Shown: piece by piece, positions 1-13,000 of the stretch
How positions within the stretch are numbered: the first letter of the stretch is position 1
How the letters are laid out: each line of letters opens with the position of its first letter
From: Ophthalmolycus amberensis
Taxonomy: Eukaryota > Chordata > Actinopteri > Perciformes > Zoarcidae
Assembly (NCBI GenBank): GCA_024529925.1
Contig: JAFEUB010000776.1
Coordinates: 124,001 to 188,000 of the forward strand
Direction: 5' to 3'
DNA length: 64,000 nt
Made by a program: the position numbers and the translations under genes
Notes under the pieces: generated by a model
Told to the model about the DNA's origin: nothing
Databases searched by the model: none
Seen by the model: the letters and a program-made list of their open reading frames with translations, nothing else

Positions 1-964
1 TCTTTAGGATCCTCTCTGAGTATATATGCCTTAAAATAACAAACATAAATAATAGATGTAGGGAGTGGAAAACGCCTGAATATATGGAATACTATCCAGC
101 AGCTGATCTGTCCTCTTTAAAATTGGACACACCTTCCCTCAGTGTGTGTGTGTGTGTGTCTCAGTCTGTCAGGTTGCTTCTGTCTGTCAGGTGGAACTCA
201 CTGAGGCAGACACAAGCTGAAAACACACAAGTCAGGTGGGAAAGGAGGCGAGAAGGAAGCTGGAGAGGGGACAGAAAGACAGCCGGTCGGAATCACAGAT
301 ACGACAACTTCAGGTCATGTCAGGACTGCAGTGTTTCGCTGGAGTGAAAACATCTTTGTTTTTGCCTTCAGTTCATGTCGGGTTGGATCTGCGACATATT
401 TACTTAACTTCTTAAGTTGACGTATTGTTTGAAAATGCTTCTGGAGTTGCAGTTTAAATCCTGGACTAAAACAAATGGTTTCGATCAGAGGTTTTGAAGC
501 TGTGAGGTGTGACGGAGAGACGCGAGGCAAAGATCCTTCGTGAGATGAAAGGGACGGGTGAATGCTGGATGTTTTGTTTTTCCAGTTTGGCCCATTGATT
601 TGGCTGCTTTATGAGCTGCAACAGTGGCCGTGGCACACAGCCCACGGAGGCAATTAAGTCGTAACTCAGTCAAATCTGAAGTTGCAAACATACATAACTA
701 CACTTCTAGCTTCAGGATATCACTCTCTCCAATGGAACATCCGTATATATCTGCCTAGGAATCACAGGAAAAGAAGCTCCAAAGCTGAGAATCAGCACGT
801 TTTTCAGTATGAAAGTAATCCTGAGATGGTTGTATCAAACAAGCAAACAGAAATTGCCGATAGCTAATGTTGCCAATTTTTCAAAATGTCAACAAATATA
901 GGCAAAAAAAAAAAATGGCTCAAGTTGAAGCTGACAGCGTAACTCACTGAACACATGGCTACAG

Positions 965-1033
965 TTTAGTTTAGTTTATTAACTGGATCCCCGTTAGCTG
1001 ACGCCTTAGCGGCTGCTAATCTTCCCGGGGTCA
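965..1033. repeat. Teleost interspersed repeat fragment (GGATCCCC...)
   Basis: The text tttattaactggatcccc, ttagctgacgcc, ctaatcttcccggggtc matches a repeat I have seen widely in teleost introns (ggatccccattagctg... cttcctggggtc). It is probably a retroelement 3' end. Class is uncertain. Confidence 0.5.
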
Positions 1034-2419
1034 ACAGTAAACCTCCTGGGTTTGGGGAAAGGGCCGCAGTCACTGATTTAAGCATAACGTCATTTTATAG
1101 ACTAAACATTCATTTAATCAGCAAAAAGCGACAATGAAAATATGCATCACATGTAGCCATTTACTGAACGGCCTACAATGTCAGCTGACTCTGTAATATC
1201 CGTTAAGAGTGTGGCCACAAGACATACTGTGACCACACTGTTTGGTTGATTCATAAGCTCATAGTTTTTCCTCTGTAAGCTGGATATATGAAAACTCAAT
1301 GTGTATAGTAGCACCCGCCATTTGCACTGCGGAAATATATTTCCAGCTCTTTATTTGACATTGTCGTCCACTTGTCGTAGGAATAGCACAGGTGTTACTG
1401 ACAACGCTAACGATCGGCTCCGTTCTATTCAAGCGTCCCAGTGAGACACTGAGACAGCATGCTCAGTGCCATGAACGTGAGAGGACTGTTGGACAAAAAG
1501 GCCGACTGGTGACGGGGAAAGAGCAGCTCCCATCAGCCAGCATACCAACACGCAGCGTTGTGAGCTAGCGTCTATGGTTTGTGCCTCATTTCACTCGGAG
1601 CCACCTGGGGGCCCCTCTGTGAGGCCACTTCCTGTTGGCCCGGTGATACCGTGGCCTGAGAGCGGCCTGTTGTTCACCAGAAGCGTCTCGTTCCTGTCAT
1701 ACTTTACGCTGCTGCTCTCTCCTCTGAAGCAGACAGATGCCTCTGCGTTTCCCTCCTAGCTGCTGGTTGTACAGTACATGTCTATAGCTACTGGGGGTTT
1801 GTGATGCACGGTTCATGTAATCCTTCATAAGATGGAAAAGTATTTAATCATTCAGCCTAAGTACAAACAAAAAATGAGCAAACATGGAGATGTGTTCACA
1901 TGACAACAGTCCCGTACTATATCTGCATGAAAACATAGACTTACATGAAACGTAAGTCTGGTCAGTGTTTCATTTTCCTACTTTTTTGTTGACGCAAGTT
2001 TCTGGATATTTTGCAGATTAAGAACTTTCATAGATCCACTTCTTCTTCCTCTTCTTCTGCTTCTGCAAATCAAATCATTTTATTTTAATAAGTGGAGAAA
2101 CCAGCCGTGTTTCTCAATGCAAAACCAACGTGTGTCAAGTATTAGTACAGTGCTCTTCACACCCGTCTGCCTCTTGTGAGTTACACACAAAGATTACTGA
2201 CGGCTCAGTCCGCTCAACCTACATCAGGATCTTTAGTTATTTTCCTGAGAATCTCAACAATGTGGTTCGATAAGTTTGGAGGAAGGTAAAAGTATGACAT
2301 AAGCTGTGCTTCTTTACTTTGGGCAATGCTTCTCTGAAGGCTCAGATATGTGTCGAGTAGGCACACTTGGTTTCCAGAAGTACACCTGTGTGACTGTAGT
2401 GTAAATTCCCAGACAAAAA

Positions 2420-2540
2420 AATTCAAGGTGCCCTTTAGCAAGACGCTTAATCCCCAACTGTGTGCAGGTAGGCAGCTTCCACGTGGGAAAGAGCATGCAG
2501 GCCTTTATTTACCTTTCCCTGGATAAATAAAGGTTAAGAT
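2420..2540. repeat. SINE-like fragment
   Basis: The segment tgccctttagcaagacgctt, aatccccaactg resembles the body of tRNA-derived fish SINEs, and ttccctggataaataaaggtt resembles a LINE-type 3' tail. Divergence between the two suggests an old copy. Confidence 0.55.
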
Positions 2541-3937
2541 ACATCGCGGACAACTCGGGCATCCAGCGAGTCATTGCACCGGTTTCTTTCTAGACCCGGT
2601 ACCAGAGATCCCCCCCCCCGCCCCCCCGCCAGCAATCTGTCCAAATATCTCACAAGCAAACTGAATACCACAGGGAAGCATTAAGGTTGTTTGACAAGTT
2701 CTGAGTTTATAAAGTTTACAGTGAATGATAAACACAAAAAATGGCCTCTTCATCTTCCTCATCCCTAACCTACTACCACTGAGAACCAGAAATGTACACT
2801 AATTTGGTCGATGCTTTTGTTCAAAAGGACTCGCAATAAGTTTATTCAGATGCATAAGGAACAAAAGAAGCTATATGTCATAAAAAAATGGAATTGCAAC
2901 CCTCCAATGTTAATTTAAAGTTTTTAAATGAGCCTTTGCTGCTACCTGACTTACCATGAAAATTCAAATGAAAACGTCTTAAGCTCGTCTTGACTTTGAG
3001 ACGAGGGAGCTGGAAGTGCATCGCTCTATTTACAGCTTGTATAGATTTTGTTTTTTCATTGAACACAGATGGTAATGTAATAAAGTCAAAGTGTGCTTCA
3101 GATCAGTATTGCCTAGCTCAGCTCACGCCAGATTACTCCAGTGGTGTTTCCTGACACACACACACACACACACACGTGTGTGTGCGCAGTGGTCATCCTT
3201 TCTTGTGTGAGGTTTATAGCTCATACAGAGCCGGCCTCCACCTCTCGGCCCAGCAGAGTCGGGCTGCGTTCAGCTGAGCTCTCAGGCTGCCTGCGCTCGG
3301 TGACATCAGCCTTCAAGTATGCGCTCCTTCATGGCCGAGCCAGGCGAGAGCTCGGGTGGCCCCATTCATCTCAAGGTGCTGTCCGTCTCTAACACACTCC
3401 CTCTTGTCACCCGCCGTCTATCCTTCAGATGGGTCGGATAAGGGGGATCAAAGAGGAGAACACTTAGGACCCGATAGTTTTGTCCGTCTGTGGTAATCTT
3501 TATGTTCACATTACTTGTGCTATGTGGCTGGGGACTCATCAGTGCTGGAGTAACAGAAAGGAGTAGCTTTGAAATGTTTATGTTGTGATTATTCCAAAGA
3601 CCTGCTAAGCTCACACACTGCAACTGTGAGTGACTTTCCACACTATTAAACATCTGAATGAGTTCATGTCTCTGGTTGGTGCATCTCTTCCCCGTGTGGA
3701 AATGTCTTTAGTTCCTCATGCTTGTGAAAGATTATTCATGAAGCTCATCCTCTCAGGCCCCTCGTATCTATCTCATAATGTTGGGCGATGAGTTTTACAT
3801 CTGCCCAATGCATGCTGGGTCTTTTCATTTGCACCGGAATGGGATTGCTTCAGCTTCAGCTCTGACTAATGTCTTCCCCATGTCTTCCTCTCATGCGACC
3901 GGACTTTCAATGCCTTGTTTTTGTTTGTGTCTCTCAG

Positions 3938-4052
3938 AATGAAGAGAAGCGCAACCTAAATTTGGGCGGACATGTTGGATTTGACAGCCTCCCCGACCAA
4001 CTGGTCAGCAAATCGGTCACACAGGGATTTTGTTTCAACATTCTCTGCGTAG
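3938..4052 (+). CDS. septin8: septin8 exon 2 (N-terminal segment)
   Basis: The acceptor is ctctcag at 3931-3937 and the donor gtgagt begins at 4053. The exon starts in phase 0 with NEEKRNLNLGGHVGFDS and ends one base into the first glycine codon of the P-loop (ILCV-G). In SEPT8 and SEPT11, exon 1 encodes only about ten residues before the N-E/A-E stretch, so little coding sequence is missing. Confidence 0.93.
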
Positions 4053-7000
4053 GTGAGTACCAAACGGCAGCGTGTGATCATTTTCCCTCCAGTCTTTGCT
4101 TGATTTGTTTTGCTCCCAAACGGCATGAAAGAATGCGTGATTGAACTCCCTCCCTCCCTCCCTCTCTCTACTTCCTCCCATCCACAGGGGAGACCGGTAT
4201 CGGCAAGTCCACGTTAATGAACACGCTCTTCAACACCATGTTTGAGAACGAGGAGGCGAGCCATTACCAGAACGGCCGTGTATCTGCGGCCGCGAACATA
4301 CGACCTGCCAGAAAGCAACGTCAACCTCAAACTGACGATCGTAGACACCGTCGGCTTCGGCGATCAGATCAACAAAGAGGACAGGTGAGGGTGGTGAGGA
4401 TGGTGAGATGGTGATCGGTGACGTGATGAGAGTCAAAAGATGTCTGAATGCACGAGAACACAAACTGATATCGGTCAGGGTTTGGCTTTTCTCTGTAGGA
4501 TGGGAATAAGATGAGGAGGGACAGCAATAAAGAGGAAATAGCAGATCTTTTTTTTGGACATGCAGCTGTGGAATGTAGTGTTCTTGTTGTGACCTAGCCA
4601 GCGAGCAGCACTCTCACGCCCTTTTGATAGCAGCGCTCTCTGTAGGCCGTATAAACCAACGGGCTGGAGGACGGACCCCGGCAGTGGACTGTAAACGCAC
4701 ACTGAGAGACTCAAAAGGTCAGAGTCGCTGCATTCCTCAGAGAAGAGGGAAGAGAGATGTGTAGGGAGAGCACAGAGGACTGTAGACATGCTGCTGGCTG
4801 AGGATGTAGAATATATATGTGGACTCATGTGTCACTCTGAGCTGTAAAATATGGAAAGACTGCTGTTAGATTAAGCAATCGTTACCACTAACCACCACCA
4901 CACAGAAACAGCTGGCATTCCAATCTAGAGATCAGTCTCCTCATAGCGCTGAAGCTGCACATTTTAGGCTTGTTCCTTGTAGGTGTGCTCAGAGTAGCAC
5001 TGTAGCAGGGACTTCTTGTAGGAGGGGGCTATCATTTCATTGGTTCATGTCGGAGTTAATTTCCTCTTGCAATGTGTTGAATTTGACCCTCCTTTCTGTT
5101 CAGTTTGTTCAGCTGCACGTGCAAAAATGCTACAAAACTTTGATGTTTTCATTCCGCACATTCCTAATTGCTGTGATTTACTGGTGACACTGAAGGCTAC
5201 AAAGACCACAAGAGCAGTGAGAGAGAGGACGGGATGTTTAGCAGTGATTTGTTCCACTCAGACTCCCATAAGCACGAGCACACATTTCCTGCCTCGCTGA
5301 GCTGTACAGCTCTAAGCTGTGAATCAGATCACACAGTTACTGAAAACCTAGCTGTCTTGGTTCATTTCCCCAGTGACAAGTCCTGATATTTCCTTTCACA
5401 TTCATCACAAACGCATGAACAAGAAGGCAAATATTTCCGCTTATAGCCACAGACGTAGATCTTCACAGTTTCTCTTTGGCTGTCTCCACAGTTACAAGCC
5501 CATCGTCGACTACATCGACACCGAGTTTGAAAACTATCTCCAGGAAGAGCTGAAGATCAAGCGCTCGCTGTTTAACTACCACGACACCCGGATCCACATC
5601 TGCCTTTATTTCATCGCCCCGACAGGACACTCCCTCAAGTCTCTGGACCTCGTCACGATGAAAAAACTGGACAGCAAGGTACACCCGAAAACCCCCGTCA
5701 TACGCTGTGCCCTTTAGCAAAGAGCACACTCGCACACACCGCTGATCCTTTCCCTTTGTCTGTGAGGAACTATCGGTGTTGCTGGAACCCGACCTCCCTT
5801 TCACTGTGACCGGTGTGCGTTTCACTGAGACGTGGAGATCGTTTTGGTTGGGCGTGGACCGGATTTCAAGAAAAGTTCACAAAACCTGCCCTATAAGAGT
5901 TTTCAGACTTAAAAGTCATCGTGTTGCATATTTTTTTGCAAGTAAAGATGTTTGCTCTGTTAAGGTCCAGCCCACTTTCTGAATTACCATATAATACAAA
6001 AAACTGAATTTGAATAGATACATAGAAAATCCTAAAGTACACCCTCCTGCTCGTCTTACTAATAACGAGTTCCCGTTTGACATATTTGCAGTAGTACAGC
6101 AGTCAATAATCCCATTCAGAGCCACATTGATTTGTGAGTTTTTGATTGCTTTTGTGTGAGTTTTACTCCACAGATTATTGATCGGTGGTTCTGTGTGTTT
6201 TGCTGTGCGTCCGATGAGGGCAGCCCAGTAGAGGCGCAATCAACTGGCCTCAATTAGAAATCTGGTGGGAAAAAAAACAGCAGCGCTTGGGAGCGTGAAA
6301 GAAGGGGAGGGGAGGGGAGGGGGGGAGAGAGAGAGAGTTTTAGTGGGGGAGGACTGTGTCAGAAAGGGCTAGAAAGCAAATTCTAAGGTCGAAGTTGGAG
6401 GCATGTTGAATATGTTGAGTTTTTATTTTAATATTTGGGGCCATCTTTTTCTTTGTCGGACGTTTTCCAGTTGAAGATTGAGCCTCGTGTGGCTACTTAT
6501 GCTACCTACCAGACTCCTGGTAGGTACCATAACCTGGCACCATGCGCCTGCCAACCGTCTCCTGACGCCATCCAAACTCTCTGCACCCTCCTCACCTGAG
6601 CTAAAGAGACCATCCATATGTGTTCGCTACCGTATAGCAGCTTCCCTGCTATCCCCTCGTAATAATCCACTCATGGGAACCAAACCCTCTTTCTTGTGAA
6701 CCCCCTGTATGTCTGTGAGGAACATTCTGGTTATGCACAGGACATTTGCACAGTGCCAGGAAGTGTTGGAAGTGTAAAATAACAGCAATGATGGCGGCGG
6801 GCACTTTACTCTCAAAATGATTAACAGCAGAGCAGTGGGTGGCCACGGTGAACACCGCTCCGACCCCGGCGGCTCCGTCCCAGCAATCTTTCCACGATGT
6901 GAAATATGACCAGTGTTTTATCTGACAGCGTGCCAGTGTTAAGCTCTAGATGGCTACAGGTCCTCCACAAAAGTACCTGCTTTGCTCTTATAGGCCTCAA

Positions 7001-10000
7001 CAAAAGCCCGACTAAGTCACAAAGTAACTCGGGCTTCGACTAATGATTATTGTCATCATATTAGTTATTTTTCAATGAACCGCTTCACTGTTTAGTATGT
7101 GAAATATCAAAAATACTGAAAAAGGGCCCTCCATATGTTCCCAGATCCCAAAGTGAAAAGTAAAAAATCATTTGTTTTGTCCAACCAACAGTCTAAAACG
7201 TTGCTGTTGTAAAACAGAAAGTCAAGAAATCCTCTCATGTCAGAAACTGTAACTGGTGTTGGTTCATTCAGGGATGATTCAAGTTAACACTGTTGTATTT
7301 CTTTTCCATTGGAGGCATATATATGCTCCCATTGACAGTCAAAAACATGACTCTAGACCTTAATTCTACTCTGATAAACGTTGATCTGGAAACTAAAGAT
7401 AAATAAAATACAGAGCTGTCTACCAGATAGCCCTGCAGCAGGAAACGCCAGGGCAGCAGACCAAAGACAACTGCTCCCTCAGTCGGTAGAGTTCTAGACA
7501 ATGGTGTTTTTCTAGTAAATGGAGTCTGATTCACTGCCCCCCCCACCCCCCACCCACACCCCCCACCCACACCCCCCACCCACACAGAGGACGGCTGAAG
7601 GCCACTACAGTGAGTTTGGTTTGTGGTGGATGAAGGCAGGAAGAGAGATATGGTCCTGAAGGAGGCATCCTTTTTGTTTTAAATATTTATTTCCTGAATA
7701 AGAGTAAATCATTACTTGTTAATTATGAGACACTGTGTGAGGTAAAAGATACGGATACAGTTCAGAACGTATCAACATGGTTCTTATATGCCTTGAACAC
7801 TGACACACTCCTCAATTTGTTCATATACAGATATAAAAAAAAGAAAAAGAAGCCAGAAATATCAGGATATGTTAATTTCTTCTTCAATAATGATCTCACA
7901 TGCAACCTGCTCGACCCATCTGGTGCTCCTAGCTGTTCAGAACAAACACTGAGGACTATTTGGGAATACCCTGTGGTCAGCTGGGAAAACTGGGTTGTGG
8001 GAAGTGAACAAATCTCACTGCCCCCCCCCCCCCCCCCCCCCCCCTCCTCCTCCTCCTCCTCACCGAGTCTTCCGTCAGCACTGGATCCCGATTAGTGACC
8101 GTGGTTTGTTAATAATGCTTAAATCACGGTACTGGCTGCCCTGCTGTAAATTAATGATCCCATAAAGTATGATGAGCCTGTGATGTGACTCCTAACAAGC
8201 TCCGGTTGTGCCTCCGAGGCACACTGTTGGAAGTGATGAGTGAATCTGTGGGGATCCTCCTCGTCCTCCCGGGTTAGTGATCGGGGGTTAATGCAGCCGC
8301 ACAGGAAGGAATGCAGACAAACTGTGTGTTGATTTCTGCACATCTGCTGCTGATCGGAGCCTCGTTTGTTTTCATAATCACCGTTTGTTTTACGCATCTG
8401 TCGGGGTTCTGACTGAGCTCGCTCACTGTACAGTGTTGCTGCATATGGCCTCGTCAGCCATAAATAGCAGTGCGCTGAGTTTGTTTTTTGTTTTATAATT
8501 GGGTCTTCAACATCTTCATTGCTTTATTCAGAGTGTTTGTTCATTACCCGCTGACATAGGGAGGTTAATTGCTCTAATCTGAAGACATTGTGTTGATTAT
8601 CTGTGCATCTGCTCTCATCATATTAAGTGCATTTAGTCTTGTCATGAAGATGCATGTCAGACTAAAAAAAAAAACATTACATAATGAATTCCACGTATTC
8701 GCTTTAACACAAAGCAGCTTTCAATACACGAATGCATGTATATATTTCAGGCAACAAACTAGGATGATGCGCCACACATTCAATAACTCTGTTTATTAAA
8801 TCCCCTCTCTTTCTCTCATCCTCTCAGGTCAATATTATTCCCATCATTGCCAAAGCGGACACAATCTCCAAGAGTGAGCTCCATAAATTCAAAATCAAGA
8901 TTATGAGTGAGCTGGTGAGCAACGGTGTCCAGATATATCAGTTCCCAACAGACGACGACGCCATCAGTGAGATCAACGCCTCCATGAACGTAAGTAACGT
9001 TGCGACACTCGCACATTTCTCTTCCAATCATTTTACTTTTTACTAGAAATGTGTTTTAGTACGCACATGAATGTGTTAAAAGGATACTATGCTCTGTGGA
9101 CGTGACACTGACATTTTCCATTGTCAAAATAAACCAGTTATCTAGGAATAAGAATATGCATTTAGCAATAAAACTGAATCTACACGTTCTTTTGGCCTTT
9201 TTTTAGTTCCAGTTTTATAATGGGGATGATGCATATAATCACACTGTGCTCCAACACACACCCACGCATGCACAAACGCTAAATTCTCTCATGGATGAAT
9301 CAGACTTGATCTGGTTTGCCCAGACGCAGTCCTCCTACTGTATCCCCATCTATTCATAGTCGCTTCCATCAGCGCCCACACTCACCAGCTTGTTCCTCTG
9401 AGCTGCAACCAGCCAGCTGGTTTCAACCCGCCACCTCATTTTTGAGGTTTGCGTATCGGGCGTGTTTTTTCCCCATGCTGCTTCACTGTCGATCCTAACG
9501 AGGCTGTAGTAGCTCTGAGAGCAATCAGAAAGTGTGTGTGTGTGTGTTTTATCACTTAAACTAAATAGGCCTCTCAGCCCCAGCTGAGCCACATGTTAAA
9601 GTTAAAACACAGCGCGGTCGCACTTCTCTCTGGTGTGGTCTGGTTGTGAACGATAATAGGGAGCCACATTGAAGTTTTATCTGGAAGTAAACACTTAATC
9701 TTCATTGATCTTGTTTGTTTTGTCATTTGTACATAAAATGTTTGTGTCTAGTGAAATGCAACTTGTGAAATGCTTGTTGTGCTACAAAGAATCTCAGCAT
9801 GAAGAGACTCTTTAAGAAAGAGGGAGCTGGGACTCCGCCCCTTTTTAATGGCTCCAGTTACATAGGTGGCCTCTTGGCCTTTTTAACACGCATGTTTTTC
9901 TTTTCTTTTTTTCTGCGTAGGCCCATCTGCCCTTCGCTGTGGTCGGGAGCATGGAAGAGATCAAAGTGGGCAACAAAACCGTGAGGGCCAGACAGTACCC

Positions 10001-13000
10001 CTGGGGTATCGTGCAAGGTGAGAACCATTCTCAAGTTACTTAGAAAAATGTTGCTGATCGCCGTCCAGTGTCGCTCACGACTTCCCTCACCTGAAAGCGG
10101 TCATGGGTGGATCATTCTCGAGGAAGTACATGGCTCAGCCTCTTTCCGTTCCTTGCAGAGTGTGGATTGGAAGTGGACAATAACAACTAGAGCTGCAACA
10201 ATTTAGATAAGATAAATATCTAATATGCACCATTAAAGATTTACCAAACAACACTGAACCCGACACGGAAGAGGACGTGCAGGAGAGAAATGAGGAAACA
10301 TGCATTCAACTTCCACCTTTGTGCTTTGCACACGTCTCTTTGCCCTTATGGAGAATCTGCATACAGTATAAACTCAGCAGCTGCAGAAACAAGGCATCTA
10401 TCGGTCTCCAGGAGGAAAGATGTTCTCCTGCTCACGGCACAGTGGCCAGCGCGTCACACAGTTTTCCTGTTTATTTATACCCTCCCTCTTCACGCGGAGC
10501 TGCCAGTGTGACTTCATGCAGAGTGACACATGAAGCCAAATGAAGGACGAGCGGGTAGAGATTGTTTTAGGGAGTTGCCGGCGTGCGTTTGTGTGTGTGA
10601 ACGGTGTTAAATGTCTTTCTTTGTGAGCACGTATGGTACATTTCTCCCTGTATATTTCTGTGTGTGCGTGCGTGCATATATGCCTGAATGTTAGCACGCA
10701 AGCATTGTCCATGGAGACATCTTTGTTTCCCACAGCTCATTCCTCTGTGCTTGTCAGTGAGCGTAAACATTTTAATTTAATAATGTCACCAAGAGTTGTG
10801 CTGTGGGAATATTACTGCTCAGATGAGAGTTGCACTGAGTCCCTCCCTCCCTCCAGCTCTCTCTCTCTCTTCCTTCCTTTCCTCGCTCTACCGTCCTCTC
10901 CTCCCCTGACCACTCTCATTCCCCAACCCTCAGAGGATCGCTCTGTGGTTATTTATAAAGCCTGCTGCGTGTCTCCTGGGGAACAGATTCCCTCTGACTC
11001 CATCAGTCACCATGAAGCCTTCTGCAAAAAGTTATCTCTGGTTTACTGTAAACTCATTTCTTTGGAATTCGTCTCCATCGCAGTGATCGTGTTATTCTTC
11101 AGCAGCAATTAATAAGAGGTAGAAATTGGCTGAAAACAGATCTTGAAGCTGATATAAATGCAGCAAAACGGTGATTGTGGAATGTCAAGAATACACGGTG
11201 CAGATCGTCACGTAACCGACGACATCAAACAAATTAATCTGCATTTTCTTTTCTCCGATGACGCAAAATCATTTGGTAGTAAAACTTCAGAGTAGAACCA
11301 GACTATCTTTAAAATTGTGATTAGTTCAGAGTCGCACACAATGCCAGATGTTGCATGAAAGGAATACTGATTGGGCCTATGTTTACATATGAGAATCACA
11401 AGATAAATGTGTTGTTTCTACGTTGTCATCTGTTTTTAGGTTTTGTAATTATCTGCATCTAATCATCCTATCGGCCCTGTCCATCTCTGCCTAACAACCG
11501 CTCTGATGGGATGTATTACAAGAAAACTACTTGGCTTTTAGTCGGCCTGCTTGTAAACTGCTGGCCCAACATTCGCACGACAGACTTGATGTCACAGTAT
11601 CGGAGGACAGACGTTTTAGTGTTTTTACTCCATTTTTCCGACTGAAAGGACGGCCTCTGTCAATGGAAACAGTTTGCAGATGCCAGATGTCATATAGACG
11701 GGTTATGGTAACCTCTCGAAGAGCCATGGGAAATTTCCATCAACTGGAAGGAAGACAAAGGAAGGACTGTCTACTGATAAGAGCAGTTGAAGGGGGCTGT
11801 GTTGTGTGCGTTTTATGTGTGTGTGTGTGTGTTTATCTTCCCTCAGGATCTTGATGCTCTGTTATCGCTGAACTCCAGACATCTGTGACATGTAGCAGAG
11901 CCCCGTCATATTTCTTCTCTGCTAGCTTCTGTTTGTTCAACACATGTTGTAGTGGGTGTTTGTATGTGAACACGGATGTTATCAATCACCGACTTTGCAT
12001 CCGAGTCTCCGTCGTCCATTTCTTTTTCCTTTGGTTATAATAAATTATCTTTTGGGGAAAAAGAAAGAATTAATATTCTAGAATTAAAAAAAAATCTCAA
12101 TTGCAAAAGTGATGAGACAGACAATGTCTTGATTTACACAACAACAATTTGTACTGCCATGACATTATGTATAGATATTCATGGTCTCCAGAGGATGAAC
12201 CGTTACTCTGCTGATCCCCAGCAGATTGACTTGTTTACACTTAATGGCTGGATTCCAATGAGATCTGGTTCAGAGATCCACACTTTTCCTTTCGAGCCAC
12301 CAGCAGACCAAAGTTGTCACTTATCCAGTGAAATATCGAAGCATCTACCGGATGGATTGTCACAGGATCTTGTTCAGACTGTAATGGTTCCCTGACGAAT
12401 CCCTTTGACGTTTGATCTAGCACCACCATGAGGTCCACATTGGTTTGAAGTGAAATGTAGACAACTATCAGAGGGATTTTTACAAGATATTTGATGCCTC
12501 ACAGAGCTTCTAGTGTGGCTGTAGACTCCTACTTTTGTTGGATCATATTTTCTGTAAATGTTGCTGATATCTTACACAAGACACCAGATATGGTAACATT
12601 ATTCACCATGTAGCTTTACAGCAGCTGCTATCATGTAAATAATTCTATTTAATAGATGCTTTCGCCTCCCCCAAAGGAACAAATGATCAGCCTGGGACAC
12701 ATGGATCATTTTGATGTATTTTCAATTTTGCACAGTTGTCTATTTCCATTCATTGATTTTTAGTAACATTAGATTTATTGCAGCCGTGTCTCTGTTTGAA
12801 TGTTTGAATGTTTCTGTTCTCATGCTGGCGTCTGCAGAGCCCTGTGCTTTGATATCTTGAGAGCTCAGTCAGAGGATTGGCCGTCATTCAGCCCTCAGCG
12901 AGGGGGGGGGGGCAGTACAGAGAGACTATTAGATGCCAAATGAACAGGCAATGTCAGTAGCCTCGGAGAACAGCTCATGTCTGTTTTTAACTTGTATACT

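Larger units (their letters stand above)
1..3937. other. septin8: Upstream flank or septin8 intron 1, no exon found
   Basis: I looked for a first septin8 exon (short, ATG plus about ten codons, phase-0 donor) and found none. Septin first introns are usually long, so this is probably intron 1. It holds GT and CA microsatellites (142-159, 3154-3186) and two interspersed repeat remnants listed separately. A GC-richer stretch at 3225-3310 has no usable start codon and donor. Confidence 0.6.
5679..8827 (+). other. septin8: septin8 intron 4
   Basis: Contains a G-quadruplex motif (6304-6325), a short hairpin (6503-6526), an interspersed repeat remnant (about 7000-7200), a C-rich minisatellite (7537-7585) and a poly-C/CCT tract (8021-8061). 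No coding exon seen. Confidence 0.8.
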
